Below, piece after piece: positions 36,901 to 50,800 of a DNA stretch of 64,000 nucleotides. Every line of letters starts with the position of its first letter. Position 1 is the first letter of the stretch. Source of the stretch: Ophthalmolycus amberensis (taxonomy: Eukaryota; Chordata; Actinopteri; Perciformes; Zoarcidae). The notes under the pieces were generated by a model. It was not told the origin of the DNA. It did no database searches and was given only the letters and a program-made list of their open reading frames with translations. The stretch spans positions 862,501 to 926,500 of the forward strand of contig JAFEUB010001051.1 in the NCBI GenBank assembly GCA_024529925.1. The letters are read 5' to 3'. Position numbers and translations under genes: made by a program.

Positions 36901-39900
36901 CTTTGTGCCATGTAGTAAAGTTATGTTTCACACAGAGCTGTTTTGTTTGGGTCATAACGGCCGATTTGGCTGCTAAACCAACCGGCGGAACACACTCGTA
37001 CATCTACACACTTCTCCCTTGGCTGGGTTTATTTGGCCTGTACAAGCCACTTAGCTGCATTTTGATGCCTCCACGCTACCTGATGTTAGAGCGCAAGCTA
37101 TTGTCATGGAGGACTGGCTGAGTTTTGGGCACCGGCGGACATATTTTTCAGACGGTTTGAACCATAACACGATGACAAAGGATGCAAGTGGCCCACCCCG
37201 ACCTGTATGCCTCTGTGACACATGCAGGGAGGGCTGCGTTGTGAATTATGAGAAACCTGCCTTCGACCCCGGAGCTTAAAAAAAAAAAAAAAAACACACA
37301 AGTGGATCCAGCCTCTGTCCGCTACTGATAGATGAGTGTGAGAGAAATGGTGCATCAGCCCCCCCAGTGGGTCAGAATGATGGTTAAAGGGGTGAGAGTT
37401 AAACCACCCTCAGAATGGATTACAAGCTACTGTCTGCTGGTGCGGCAGTCCACATGAATGAGGACAACAGAGTGCTGCAAGGATGACGTGTTTTTTGTGG
37501 AAGTTAGCGTCAGCTTGGTTCCCTCTACAAACAGCCAATGGGAGTTATCCATTTTATTTTTGGATTATTGCAGAAAAAAGTTCTGCGGCAAACAAACGAT
37601 GACACTTGCACGTTTTGTCCAGCAAGATAATCTAAACTAGGGTTTAGAAAACAACACTGAAGCTGCCGGGCGGCAGCGACCGCTCTCTGAGTCACACTGA
37701 GTCTTCGACGACTGCAGTTTATTGCGTCGATCAGTGGTACAGCTGTGAGGCCATTTTACCTCTGTAAAATACTACAGAGGTAATACTGTACATTGGGCAA
37801 TGGTCAGTATTACCTCTAGCAGTCCAAACGGGTCTGGCTCTGAACCCCTGTCTAGGGTCAGTGAAGAGAAGGTTTTCCAAGTCATTCGGTAAAAAAAACC
37901 CCAAAAAAGTTGAGTTTGGTGATTGAAGTGGTTACTTGTCCGATGTATAGTTTAAAACAAGAGTTAGTAAATACGGTTCTGTAAGTTTTGGATGGCTGAA
38001 AGGGACTTGTTTAACCCAATTACCATATCTAGATGGTAAGAAAAAAACACTTCTCCTGATTTTGAAAACAACATATTTTTGCCCAAAGATCATTTAAAAA
38101 TTGAAAATTGAAAATTTCAGTTGCGTGCACCAATGGGTTAAGCTAAAAAAAATAGGGTGCATTGACGCATTCCAATAACCTGCCCTGGTCTATCAATAAC
38201 ATTAACATCCTCTTTCCTTGTTCAGAAATCATTTCCTCACTGCGGCTGAAAAACAATGTTCTGCATCCACCGAAAATAAAGCATCATGATGGAGCAGAGA
38301 AGCTCTCCCTGTTCTTTAAAGTGGACGAGTGTAACCCAATCAACATAATGATTGCGCCAGGAGACCTACCTTTGGCTCCTTGGTCGGCTCCTCCTCCTTG
38401 ACGCCGGGGATCACTTTGAAGGTAATGGCTCCTTGCGACTGGGCCTGAGTAATTGGGAGAGACAAGATAGATACACCGGCTTAGGTACAAATGGAGGGGG
38501 AGGGGAGGGGGGGGGGGGGGGGGGGTGGAAACACCAGTCGTCTGTCCAGCACCTAATCCAATGAAAGTCAAAGTGATATGTCAAAGCACTGTTTATATTT
38601 TTCAACAATGGAAGAGTTATTAGGATTGGATGACTCTGCTTGGCCGGAATATAATGAGTGTGTGAATGTGTGTGTGTGTGGGGGGGGGGGGGGGGGGTGT
38701 TGAAAGCTTTCATCAGCTCCGGAGGCCTTTGTGTCTGCGAACGCCTCCAGAGTTTAAGAGACTCTCTCTTTCCTCTCCAGTTGCCCTCCAGTTCCTCTCC
38801 AGTTGCCCTCAACCTCCTGCCGTGGTTGAGGCCCACGGCAGAGCGTATTCGAGGCCTGCGGCGGAGCCCGCTCGGAGGAAACTACTAAGCATCAATCTCA
38901 TCCAGAGGGAACCGTGTGGCTCGATGCATGTGGTCTAAAGGCAGAGGAAAGGCTTGTAGAGAAAGGCTTTGGTTTTTCAGCGCTGCGACGGGAGGCATGT
39001 GGTCCTGGGTGAGTTAGAAGGAGGTATGTTTGCCATCACAAACAAGGAATGTTATTTTCGCCAACGGACTGGAGCTGAAAAACATGGAGAAACTCTTGGA
39101 CAGCACACACACACACGGGGCCGAATGCAGTCACACACACACACAAACGTAGGATTGCTTACCAGAATACGAATGATCTCCTCTGGTTTCTTGTCGTCCA
39201 CAGGGATTCCATTGACCTCCTTCAGCTCATCCCCGACGTGAATCAGCCCTGTCACACACAAGCATCCACAATCATTTATTCTAATGTCCTAATATAAGTG
39301 AGCTACTGTGTAGAAGTCCGGCGCTCACAAAGAGCCCGGGGGATGTGTACAGTACACCAGATTACTGTTTATCTTCGCGGTGGCATTTGAGATTGGGAAA
39401 GAATCAAAGCTTTATTGTCCGCACATGTGGAAATTTGCCTTTGGCGTCGCTGTGGCAGAGCGGAATAACAGACTGGACACAATGAACAGAAAAAAAAACA
39501 GAAAACATGTGGACAGCAAGCAGAGCGCCGCAGTGTTCTCGTCATTAACGGGCATATTTACAAAGAGGAAAAGGACAAGTTGCGGGACGGAGCTGGCGTG
39601 AGGATAACTCCCGATCACGTGCCTGCTTTGTTACACGCTGGGTGTAATCCCGTTTGTGATGTAAATATGCAGATCCACGTACAAATGTTGAGACAAAAAT
39701 GCATAGAACTGACCGCTTCTGTCGGCTGCTCCTCCTCTCATGATGCGGGCCACGACGATGGCCCCCGTGTGATCGTCACGCCTGATCGTCGCTCCCTGCA
39801 AAGCCATCACAGAGAATAACATGAAACTTGGATGAACTGCATCGGTTTTCCACTCTGCTGAGAGCTGCATTGTTCAAATGTCACATGATCAGAGCCCAAA

Positions 39901-41776
39901 ATGAGGTATCTGGCTGAAATTCAAGGATGTCAACTACATACAAGATGCTCATTGTTACCAAAATGGCTGATTTATGCTTACTTTTCTAGAGAAAAAAAAA
40001 TCGATTTCCTCTTTTAAGTGACCAATCTATGGTGTCTTATTTACAGGGATGCACTCTTTCCAGGTGTGTTTGTATCGGTGAAAGCAGTTTCTTCAGTTGA
40101 CACACTTCCCTATTGATTAAAAATAATGTGGATCTTTGCACCTCCCACATAATATCTGTAGTGAAAACAAAGAGGGTACATATGCCAAGTACGGCCAAAC
40201 ACAATGACTTGGCATTTCCACTTCCCTGCTATGACATAACTGGTTTTTGGGGCGGGACACAACACGGTGAGAGATCATTTTCATGCGTAAACCAATGGAA
40301 TATCGGTACAGGGCAGAAAAGATAAAATATCTATATTTTGCATACATAGAAGAAGCATGCCAGATAAAATGATCCAACGATCTCATTGAATGATGTAAGG
40401 GGTTTGTCACGGATGAATCACTCTGTCGCTGGTAACGGCAGAAAGCATCAATGGCCTGGACAGAGAGGCTTGAGGGCAGAGCAGATGCGAGGCTGCGGAC
40501 TCAAAACACACACACACTCACACTCACACACACAGTTGCTCAAGCATTCCCCGTCCTGCTTTATGGGCTTGGTGCTCAGCCAGAAAGACACACGGAGCAG
40601 AGGATGGGGTTTCGACTTCCTCATTTGAAATGACAGCGGTGATGCATTTTCCAGTAAACCCAAACAGCCTCTTCCCTTCACAATAAAACAATAGGCTTAA
40701 TGGGTGCCAACCTGTCACGGCCCCTCGCACGGACACCATTGAGGCACCAGCCTGGCTGGATGGAACAGGATCGCAACTGCGAACCCGGCGTCATCCTCGC
40801 TCGGGCCCCCGACAACCAGAACCAGACAGAACCAGTCTAGCCGACGCACGGTTTGCCGGGGCTGCGACTCATTCTTCCACCCTTCTCTAGCTGCTATTCC
40901 CATCATCACGGAAGATTGTTTTTATTACTGTTGCAAAAACAAAAGAAAGAAAATCGGCCGTGCTTTATTTCAGCTGTCCTAATCCATTGCTGCCCAGGTG
41001 GACCGCTGGAGTGCAACAACAAGCTCGCCATGTGTCATGCCGCTCCGGTTTGTGTCATTTTCATGTTTGCCTTCCTGCGACAGGCCCGAAGTAGTTCTGG
41101 ATACTACCAACGATGGGAAGCACAGGAGGAGATATACAAAATAACAAAAACCCTCAAAGACCAAAGGAGCTTCTGGTTTGTGCCACTTCGCTCTATGCCA
41201 TTAGCACGTCATCTTGGTTGTTTTCATGACCTGTTCACACCTAATGGTTTTCCTTCTAGATAATGGTTTCCTCAAGGACTTCTTCGGGTGTGGAGATTGG
41301 GAAGGACACCGGGATAAGACAGCGGGGAGCTGCGGACCTAATAGAATAATGGGGCTAATTAAAGAAACCCGAGAGGTTGCAGTCGGAGAGAAATCGGTGG
41401 AGCGGGTCAGTGCGAGGGGAAGGCACTGTCAGACCCCGGGGTCAGGGTCACATATAACCTCTCAGTGTGACTTAAAGCAGCTGTATGTGATGCAATGACC
41501 CCCAGACAGACAGAGGCCTTTGGTGTGTCTGAAAGAATAGAGCGCTGCAGGGAAAGAGACGAACAGGGTGAGATGGGGAGTCTGCAGGAACTCTCGCAGG
41601 AGTATTCAGACATGTGGTCATTAACTTTCTCTCTCCACTTTTGCTTTCTGACTCTCCTTCTTTGGAGCTGGCCGATGGCCAGTGGTGTGATGGATGTTTT
41701 TATTGGGTCCCTGGTGGCAGTCTAAAGGCTAACTACACAGCGCGCGCGTGCGAGCGAGCGAGCGAGCGAGCGAGCG

Positions 41777-41873
<97 letters not shown>

Positions 41874-44800
41874 CTTGGACTCAGAGTGTGTAAGGACAAC
41901 AGGCTGTCTGCATAAACTCTGCCTATCTATGGAATCTGCTCACACATGGTGCGTAGCTGTAAGTCGTGTTTTGACACATATGGCTTGAATCACACGCTGA
42001 AACCCCGATGCCATTTAGAAACACCACTTTTAAGACTTTTACTGCTAGTGGCAGTGGTGATTATAGAGCAGCACATTTGGCGTGCAAACACGAACGGATG
42101 GGGTCGCGAACCCAGATCTCTTGGGGAAAGCAAGGAGACCATTTCGTCCCCATTGAAACCATCACGTTTTATGTGTTTTCACAGCAGAAAAGAAACTTTG
42201 GGCGTCAGTGGACAAATTTGCCCATTCTCATTTTCCTTTCACACCTCACTGATTCTCCGCAAGGAGCTATTTGGAGCAGACGTTGTTTTCGACGCGATTC
42301 TCATCTGACCCACTACCCTTCAACGTGATGGGAATTCACGGGCAGGCCAAGCCAGCAGCGAGGGAGTTATGAAGGGAGGGGGAGCCTCCCTCTTCATCTG
42401 GCCAGCCCCAGCCTGAACTCAGCCCCCGGTACGGTAGCCAAATGAGCTCCGTCTGATAAGAAGAGCTGAGAGAAGCCAAAGCGCTCCAGTGGCAACACGA
42501 GCAAGCCAGACCGGAGGATAAGTGGAAGACCAGAGGAGAGCCAGGACTTGACAAGTTGACTGGGAGGGAAGGGAAGGAGGCAGACAGTGGGGGTCGGAGT
42601 TGAGGGGAAGAGTGAATGAATGAGAAGAAAATGATATGATGAGGGAGCAAGATACCGAAATACCGAATGAGAGAGAGACAGAGCAAGAAACACAAGAATA
42701 TTAGTAATGGAGGGAAAATTTCACCTCAACAAGTCCTTTACCCTCCTATTCCATATATCGTTACATAAGCTCACAGAGACATTCAGATTCGTCTTCCCAG
42801 AAGCGTATTAAGTATAAGATGGCAGCAGGCAGTTGAGGTTCAAATCGACCACAAATGATTGTAATCATCACCTCAAATATTCACGTTTTTGTCTTTTGCC
42901 ATTCCAAAGTTCTGCAGTACCCCATTCTTCCTGATCCTTGATTATGTCGGGAGCGCCACACTTAACCCTCCACCTCATTCCAATCTACAGTCGGCCTTCG
43001 TTCTCTCAATCCTCCAGGGGAACACCAGCCTCTCCTGGAGGCCTGACGAATGCCCTGGAGGCCTGATGAATGCCCTGGTGGCCTGACGAATGCCTTAGAA
43101 GCACTGAGAGGCAGCAGGGGGGTGGGCGCAAATCCAACAACCTGAACTCAGCATCACCTCCCCCTGTGCGTTGATACCCTATGGGTGCTATCATCAGCAT
43201 CCAGCCAAGCATGGCCACTAATGAGGAGTCCCTGCTCTGTTAAACAAATACATAAACAGTCAGGCTAGAACCTAAATAAGCTGCATGGTGTGCGTGTGGG
43301 AGGGGGGCACACACAAGGAAGAAACAAGGTAAAGACCCTCAAGCACCAAGATGGGCTTCCTGGCGTAGCAGCTGAGCATTAGCACGAACTGATGGCTGGG
43401 TTTGCACCAAGCACCTCAACGCCTGCTGGCACATGGAAGCCATTTCAGACTTTTCCCTCGCTCACTGGAAACAGTGCAGGAAGTCCGAAAGGGGGGGGGG
43501 AAACGTCTGAGTCTGTCAAAGCACACGCACGCATGAGTGACAGCGTGTTTAGGTGTGTTTTCATGTGCACGCGAGCGTGTCTGTGCGTGCGTTCTTACGA
43601 GAGCTTCCACCTGAAGTCTGGCCAAACCGGCGCAGGAGAAAACCCTCAAAAGACTGGATGATTGATGCTGGACAGTCGCTGAGCCTGATGAATGGACTAC
43701 GCTACGTTAGCAATTTGAGACGAGGCTCCACTTAACCATCGAGTGGCTCAAATGCGCAGAAAAAGATAGCACGGCGTGCAATAGAGGCGATGTTGTCGAC
43801 AGGGGCTGATTCTCTCTTCATTTTGTCAGCCATTGCTGCCGTTTGCACTTTAGATGGGCGTAGGATTAGACTCAAAACAGGCAAGTCTCTCCTGAAGGGA
43901 AGCGTCCAAGGCCAGAAACACAAAGTCAAATATAGAGACGAGAGCGGGGGTCATCGTGGTCTGGGGAGGGCCTCCTAGCTGCGGTCAATTAGTCATCAGT
44001 AAGGCGATCCGCAGCCTCCACTCCTACCGTGATCAGCTCCATATGCAGCCGGCTGCTCCCAGCCCCGTTCCCCCGATTCTAACACATAAATGCCTCCGAT
44101 TGTTATTGTTGGGCCGGCCAAAACGCAACGGGTTAGTCTCCGCCGTGCGGCGAGGAGAACTGGAGCGACGCTCGTCCGTATCAAGCCATCGCCCCTTCCG
44201 GGCGCATGCACCGGAGCACACATGCTGACATGGCCGCCGCATTAAGTACGTGATGACAAATGGCTCACACCTCATACAGTGCAGACAACACTTTTTATAA
44301 AAGAGAGAAAACCGGGACTGAAATTTGGATCTCCTCATGTCTGAGACTGTGTTTATTACAGGGAATGGAGTGAAGGCAACGTTGTCCAGGGAACTGTCGG
44401 CGCACGGTAGTGCCATGAAACTTAAGCAGATAAGAGGGGTAAGACAAGCTGGATGTCTCATCACGCTAGCTCGGCTGGGATTGGCCACAGTGAGTTTCTG
44501 GCGAGCTAAGTCGTCACGGGGCAATCGGAGTGCCCTCTGGCTGATGGACTGGATGGATGGCTGGATGACATGATGGAAGCCGGCTGGCTTGTACTCTGGT
44601 TGTACGGATGACGAGAGGGCTGGCTAGTCGACTTGGCCGGGCCCATCTCACGTCTCGGGGTCCAGGGCAGGCTATGTGTGGCCTGTCTGGTGCGGGCCGC
44701 TGGTGGAAAAGAAGTATCCGAGGACCTCTTTACCACAACTGAAGACACTCCACGGTCCATTTTAAAACACGGCCCCTCGGCCCGTTACGGGAAGCTCGAG

Positions 44801-47800
44801 TCATCGTCCCCCCGTGAACCGAACCGAACGGCGTGGCATTTGACGAAACATTATTTCTCCCTCCAAATTGAGAGCGACAAGGGCAAACAAACGCGAGTGG
44901 CCCCGAGCGGAGAGACCGACGTGTTTTGACATGATGTCACTTAACGGCAAAAGTGTAACAGCGACAATAAACTCGTGCCGACTGCCGTGTTGACTGCTGT
45001 GTTTAGAGGTATAAATACAAGTGTAGTGGAAACACATGCTGGCGTTCTTCGCACCAGATGTCGACCCGTGGAAAAAACCAAATACAAAAGTGGGAATGGG
45101 CCTCCTGGACATTAAAACACAATTACCTCCAATCATATGTGGTGTTGGAGTGTGTCATTTCATCTTACCTCACTCAGATGGCACAGAGCCCCCCCCCCCC
45201 CCAACACATGACCGCTCCACGCACCGAGTCCAGCATCTTTTACGAGTTCTTACATACTTCCTCAAACGCCACAGCGCTGCTCGGAAAGAGTTAAATCATG
45301 CGATATTGGCGCATTCGGTCACGGTGAGAAAATCCTTTGAGCCTCACGGTCACCTATGAAGATTAATACGACGCTGTAAAGAATTAGCAGAAGAAAATCT
45401 ATATTATTGTTGCAAAGAGGGATTAAAAGAAAAAATAACTGGCAGCCGTCGCACGACACACACACAGGTCAAAGGGCGGAGTGAGAGCGAGAATGCGGGC
45501 CAAGATGCCGCCACCGTAGAAGAGGCCCCCCGAGACAGACGGGTGGTTGTTGACGTCCTGGACGCCATCTGAAGAGCCTGGACATGAGATGCGTGTTACA
45601 ATGAGAGAGCGCCGCTGACCAGGATAGAAAAAAAGGAAGCCGTTCGCAGACACCGAGCCTAGACGGGCTGAAAATACCCGCGGCCAGGAGCTGGGCAATT
45701 GTGGTCGGTTTTGGTGCGCTAACAACTTCAAGGTTGTGGGTTAGATTCCCACAGACAAGTGTCTCGGAAAAAAAACATCTACGGTACTGGCTTGACTTGT
45801 GGTGTGATTGCTGCTTTGGGTGTTCAGAAAGTCGGGGATTAGTAAACAAAGCATAGATAGCAGGATTTTCCCAGCATTAAGATGTTGAACACAAATAGCA
45901 AAGAACCTGATGATGCAGTTATGTTGGAGACATTCATCGGGGGAACAACACGCAACCAAAACGTCTCCGGAATGTTGCGGCCCACGGTCGGGGCCTTGAC
46001 ACCCAGGACACTGGGGGCGCACCATTTTCTATGACCCGTTAGCTTCCCAAAACCATCTGTCAAAGCTGTGGGAGCTGCTGGAAACCGCCATGTACGATTC
46101 CAACCACATCATTTCTCAAGACCACTGCCAACGCTACTCACGAGAGGTTCCTTGTTTTTCACCAGTCTTATGATCTTCACGGAATCCTCGTCGTCGTCGA
46201 TGTCATCAGGCAGCGGAGGTAGTTCGGGGTCGTAACTCTTCTGGGCGATAGTGTCGTGGACCGACAGGAGGCTCTGGAGGAAGGAGAGGGATAGAGGGGT
46301 GGATGGGAGGGAAAAATCAAGAGGCAAGGGTCATCAGTCAAGACGAAAAAAGGCCTTGGCTTTACCTCGGTCTAATTAGCCAAATAAAGTGTAACAATAC
46401 ACGCTATTAAGGGTTCAATCTATGGTTTCTTTCTTTGAGCAGGACAGAGAGCACGCAGGGAGGACGGTTATGGATCGGGGTGTCTCCCTCAAGCGCTGGG
46501 TGATGGATTCGAACGTGTTCAGAGCCAGAGGTTGTAGCTACATGCGTTAATGGTCATTAGGCCCGTACTCTCCCTCCATACGTCTCTCTGATTAAAGGCA
46601 ACCAGGGAACGCGAGTGAAGGGGTGTGTGTGTTGGGGGGGGGGGCGAGGAAGAGCGTGGAGGAGAAAGAGAGAGGGGAGAGTTTTTAAAGAGCCTGATTT
46701 ATATCCCCGCCCTAGGAATGGATCATTTCAGCCATAATTAAGAGTGATACAGTTACTATCGCACAGAGACTGCCATTCGGAGGCAGCGGCCATCTGCTTG
46801 TGTTTTACACCCACGGCCCTGTGATTTACACCGGGGCTGGCTGGTACGGCATCAAGTGCCCTGGAGGGCAGATGGAGACAGAACGAGATCTTTCAATACT
46901 TTATTCCCGAAGCACACATGCAGCCTATAAGAGTTTGAGACGCAATGTCAGACAAACCGGCAAGAAGCCTCCGACACGTCAGCATGTTGCAGTCGAAGCC
47001 CTAACCCTCCGAACAGAGGTGCTGAAACTGATCTATTGTTGACCGAGCATTCCAGCGAGCAGCGTTTGAGGCCCGGAAAAGTTGAGCGGTAGAGAGACTG
47101 TGTGGGAACACATGCAGATGTCAATCGCTCAACTTGATGGGTATGGGCACTGTCGATCTAAACCGGACACACTGAAGCTTGGGGATCCGCGGATTGTGAC
47201 TCCAGCTTTCGTTGGTGTTTTGACGGACAGATTATCATTCTGTTTGCGTACGGTTTTCAATAATCTCACAGCAATGCGATGCTTGAAACAAAGCGATACT
47301 TACGTTCTTATTAGAATTAGTCAACAGATCTTAAAACATCAGAATCCATCACATTTAGAGGAGATGGGACACTCCTCTAACGAACCATTCTTAAAGGGAC
47401 AGGTCACCCCAAAATCAAAAATCCATATTTTTCCTCTTACCTTTATATATCAATCTAGATCGGTTTGCCGTGAGTTTCCTACTTTTAAAGCTATTGTCCG
47501 TAGAGACGTCTGTCTTCTCTCCAATATAATGGGACTAGTTGGCAAAAAATACATTTGACAAACTCAAAAGCAATGTCTCTTTCCAGAAATCCTGACCCAG
47601 TTATTCAAGATAATCCACAGACACGCTTTCCGCAGATTCATGCAGGAACTATTTTCTTTCTGCTGAACTACGCCAACTGTGACGTTAGCGAGCTCAGTGG
47701 CGCTGGGTGAGCTAGCAGTGCCGGTCAGCTAAAAACTATAAACACAAGCTTTAAGTAGATGCACACTTCTCTCTCAGAGGAAAGAAAATGTATTTTTAAC

Positions 47801-50800
47801 GATTTAAACTATCATGATATTGGCCGATGTGTAGCTTGGCCCAAAGTCCCGTCTGCTGCCTTCACCTCGGCGGATGAAGTTGCCGAGCGTTTAAGATCGA
47901 TGACTTCTTCGCTTTGATGGATTGACCCCGGCCACGCCAAATACCTCCGCTGTAAGCGCAATCGAAATATAAAAAAACGTGCAGATCTCTCACAGAGCCA
48001 CGCTTGCATGGCGCTCGTTTGCCGCCGCATTTCACCTCGGGGGTTGACAGAGACGAAAGAGACCCCGACGTCCCTAACGTAGCAAAGTAGGAGAGCCGGC
48101 TGTGATGGATTGGGACCGTTTGTCTTCGGGACAGTGGCTGCGTGAGCGTGTTTGGAGTGCGTGTGTCCACCATCGTGTGTCTACGTGGGATGGTGTGCGT
48201 GCATTGCTGGTGAAGTGGTCATGAACTCGTTGTCATGCCTTGCCGGTCAGTCTCTCTATATGCGTATAACTGTATTGTTTTCATTTTGAGAGATTAATCA
48301 TGACATCACCAGCGCAGACGTTCAAAAACCCACATGTGAGACTGATCCTTTTGGGAACCCCCTCGTCTTTTCACAACCCTTGACACTGAGAGGTATTGAA
48401 TATGTGAATGTACTGTGCGTGTGTGTGTGTGTGTTGGGAGAGGACTTCATACTGAGCTGTTGTTTCTGGCAGAGCCCAAATAAGCATGACGACAGCGCAT
48501 TAAAGAAAGGAGTCCCGTCCAGCTCTCCCTCCATCCCCGCCGTCTGGCTCAGACACCTGCGGGAGCCCGACGGACGGCCAAAGTCACGCATTTAAAAATA
48601 AGAATGTGTAAATCCGTTTTTGCAGCCGTCTGTGACTGGATAAAGAGACCGGCGGGGCCCGGCAGCCGTGAAGACGAGACAAGGGCCGGATCGAAGCGCC
48701 AAACTATTTTGAGTGCACAAACGAGTGACACGCGCCGTTTGTGTGATGACATCGGTGAGAATACGAGCCAAAGATTGTGTAGTTTTTAGACAATACTGTG
48801 CTCCTCCACAAAAGAGGGCTTGTGCTTTCTTAACATTCGCTGAATGCTGAAATGAATAAAGGCTGTAATGAACTGACCGGGAGCCAAACTCACCTTCACG
48901 TGGGGGGAGGCCAGTAGTTTGAGAAGCTCTTTGATTTCCCCGTTGGCGGATTTCCCCTCCAGCTCCTCGGACAGCTACAGGGGAGAAGACACAACATTTA
49001 CAATATGATATATCAGGGAAGGCAATTAAACACGCTGATGGGAAGCTAAATAATCCCATTATCTTGTGTTCAAAAAGTGATGACCAGCAGAGATAAATAT
49101 AATAGAAACTACTATTACCAGTAGTTCCCAACCTGTGGTCCGGGCCCCCCCCCCCCCCCCTCAATGGGGACCAAAGAACAGAGTTTGTCTCATCTGAGGT
49201 TGTCAAAATGATATGTATGTATAATTATATTAATAATAATACACTTACTGGATAATTTATACAAAAGTCTGTGTATCAACCTCTTTAAAAAGATACATTT
49301 GACTTGCACGCAGTCCAAAATATTATTTTAAAACCCGGTATTTGTGCACCCTGAAATTTCAACCGAATTAAACACCTAAAGATGTTTTTTTCTTCTAGAA
49401 TGATGATTCATCCCTCCAGTAGAGTCCCAGAGACCAAGACTTTGTGTTGGTTTTCCCCTCTTTTATTGGTCACCCATCAGTATGTGCAACCAAATAAATG
49501 GAAGCCTTACTTCAAAAAAACAAAAACAAGAACTTACTTCATGGGCCAGACCTGCAGCGTTCTCCAGGACGGGGACTGGTTTGCTCTCTTTGTAGAGCTG
49601 CAGCTGTTCATGGATCTGAAAGGACAGATTGTGTTCATCAGTAAGAGAGAGAGAGGAAGGAGGTCAATGTCTGGCTGCAGAGGCCACGGCGAGGCCTCTC
49701 TGAGCAAACACACCATGTGAGCAAAGTGTGCACACAGAACCCCATATGCACCGCTACAAGCACACATGTACGGAAAACACGCACAGCCTCCATCCCCACC
49801 ATGTCGGACTCTCGGGGGGGGGGGGGGGGGAAGCTCACTGAAGTGGAGGCTGAGAAAAGATGAATGAATGAATGATTGAATGAATCACAGAAAGCTTTTT
49901 AAAAAAAACACACATGCTACAAAAGGAGCAGTGTGTGTCCTGTCTCTACAGAGGCCTCCGACTTAAGTTGTTTGCTTCCAGAAATACCCTGCAGGCTTAA
50001 AATACACACAGGAGAGAGAAAGTGAGGAAAAACACTAACACGGTGTAAGAAATTGATATGAAGAAATTCCAACGAGGATGACTGGAACCAAAACATAACA
50101 TCCATCTTCCTCAGACAAGCGCTCCAACCACTGCGAAGGATCACCGTTGAGGGTTAAGGGTCAGACACCTTGGAGACCTCTCAACAATCCTTTGCAATTC
50201 AGTAAGACTAACTGTATTGATGTTCTCTTCGTGATCAAAGTGCACACTTTAAGAAGAACAATGACCGCCTCCAGCCTCCAATGTCAACGTGGAGGTATGA
50301 TGGAGGAAAAAAAAAAGCCTTGCGAACGCTAATCCAGACACACTACAGCAAGCGCAATGTCTGGCGCAGAAAGAGGGAGAGAGCGTGCAAGTGAGCGAAA
50401 GCTTGATAGATGGAGAGGTGGGCTGATGGAGGGAGAAAGAGAGGTCTGGAGATCACAGGGCTGGATAGTGTTTCTGCTTCGGAGTCCTGAGCTCGAGGCC
50501 TCTGGTTAATGTCCACTGCCCGGAAAAACTTCAGACCCGGACCGGTTGGGGTTGACGATCTTTCTCCCGCTCCTCTTTCTGTATCTACCCACCGGAGCGG
50601 ATCCGGTATCAGGCCTGCGTTAATCCACCAGAGTCCGATCACTCGGTCTGATCCAGAACACCTTGTCAAGGCACCGTGGCCTGGTAGACCAGACCCAGTT
50701 CGGGAGACGGGAAGGGGGGGCATCACAGACAGACGTGCAGGGTTGCAACTAGAATAGCTGTGAAATGACTGTGTTTACTCGAGGAAGCGGAAAAAGAAAA

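Larger units (their letters stand above)
39796..46141 (-). other. mpp7 large intron between coding exons 5 and 6, no gene seen
   Basis: 6.3 kb. It contains a GA-rich microsatellite (41741-41872), a three-copy 23-bp repeat near 43035-43095 (GGAGGCCTGACGAATGCCCT type), a poly-C run (45189-45202) and a tRNA-like B-box near 45737. Open frames here show no conserved domains. Confidence 0.55.

Noticed and set aside
41614..41988. Frame with Arg/Glu repeats
   Set aside because: Translation of the GA microsatellite.
45690..45765. Functional tRNA gene
   Set aside because: Only a T-arm/B-box-like part is visible; no cloverleaf with acceptor stem or proper A box, so at most a SINE fragment.
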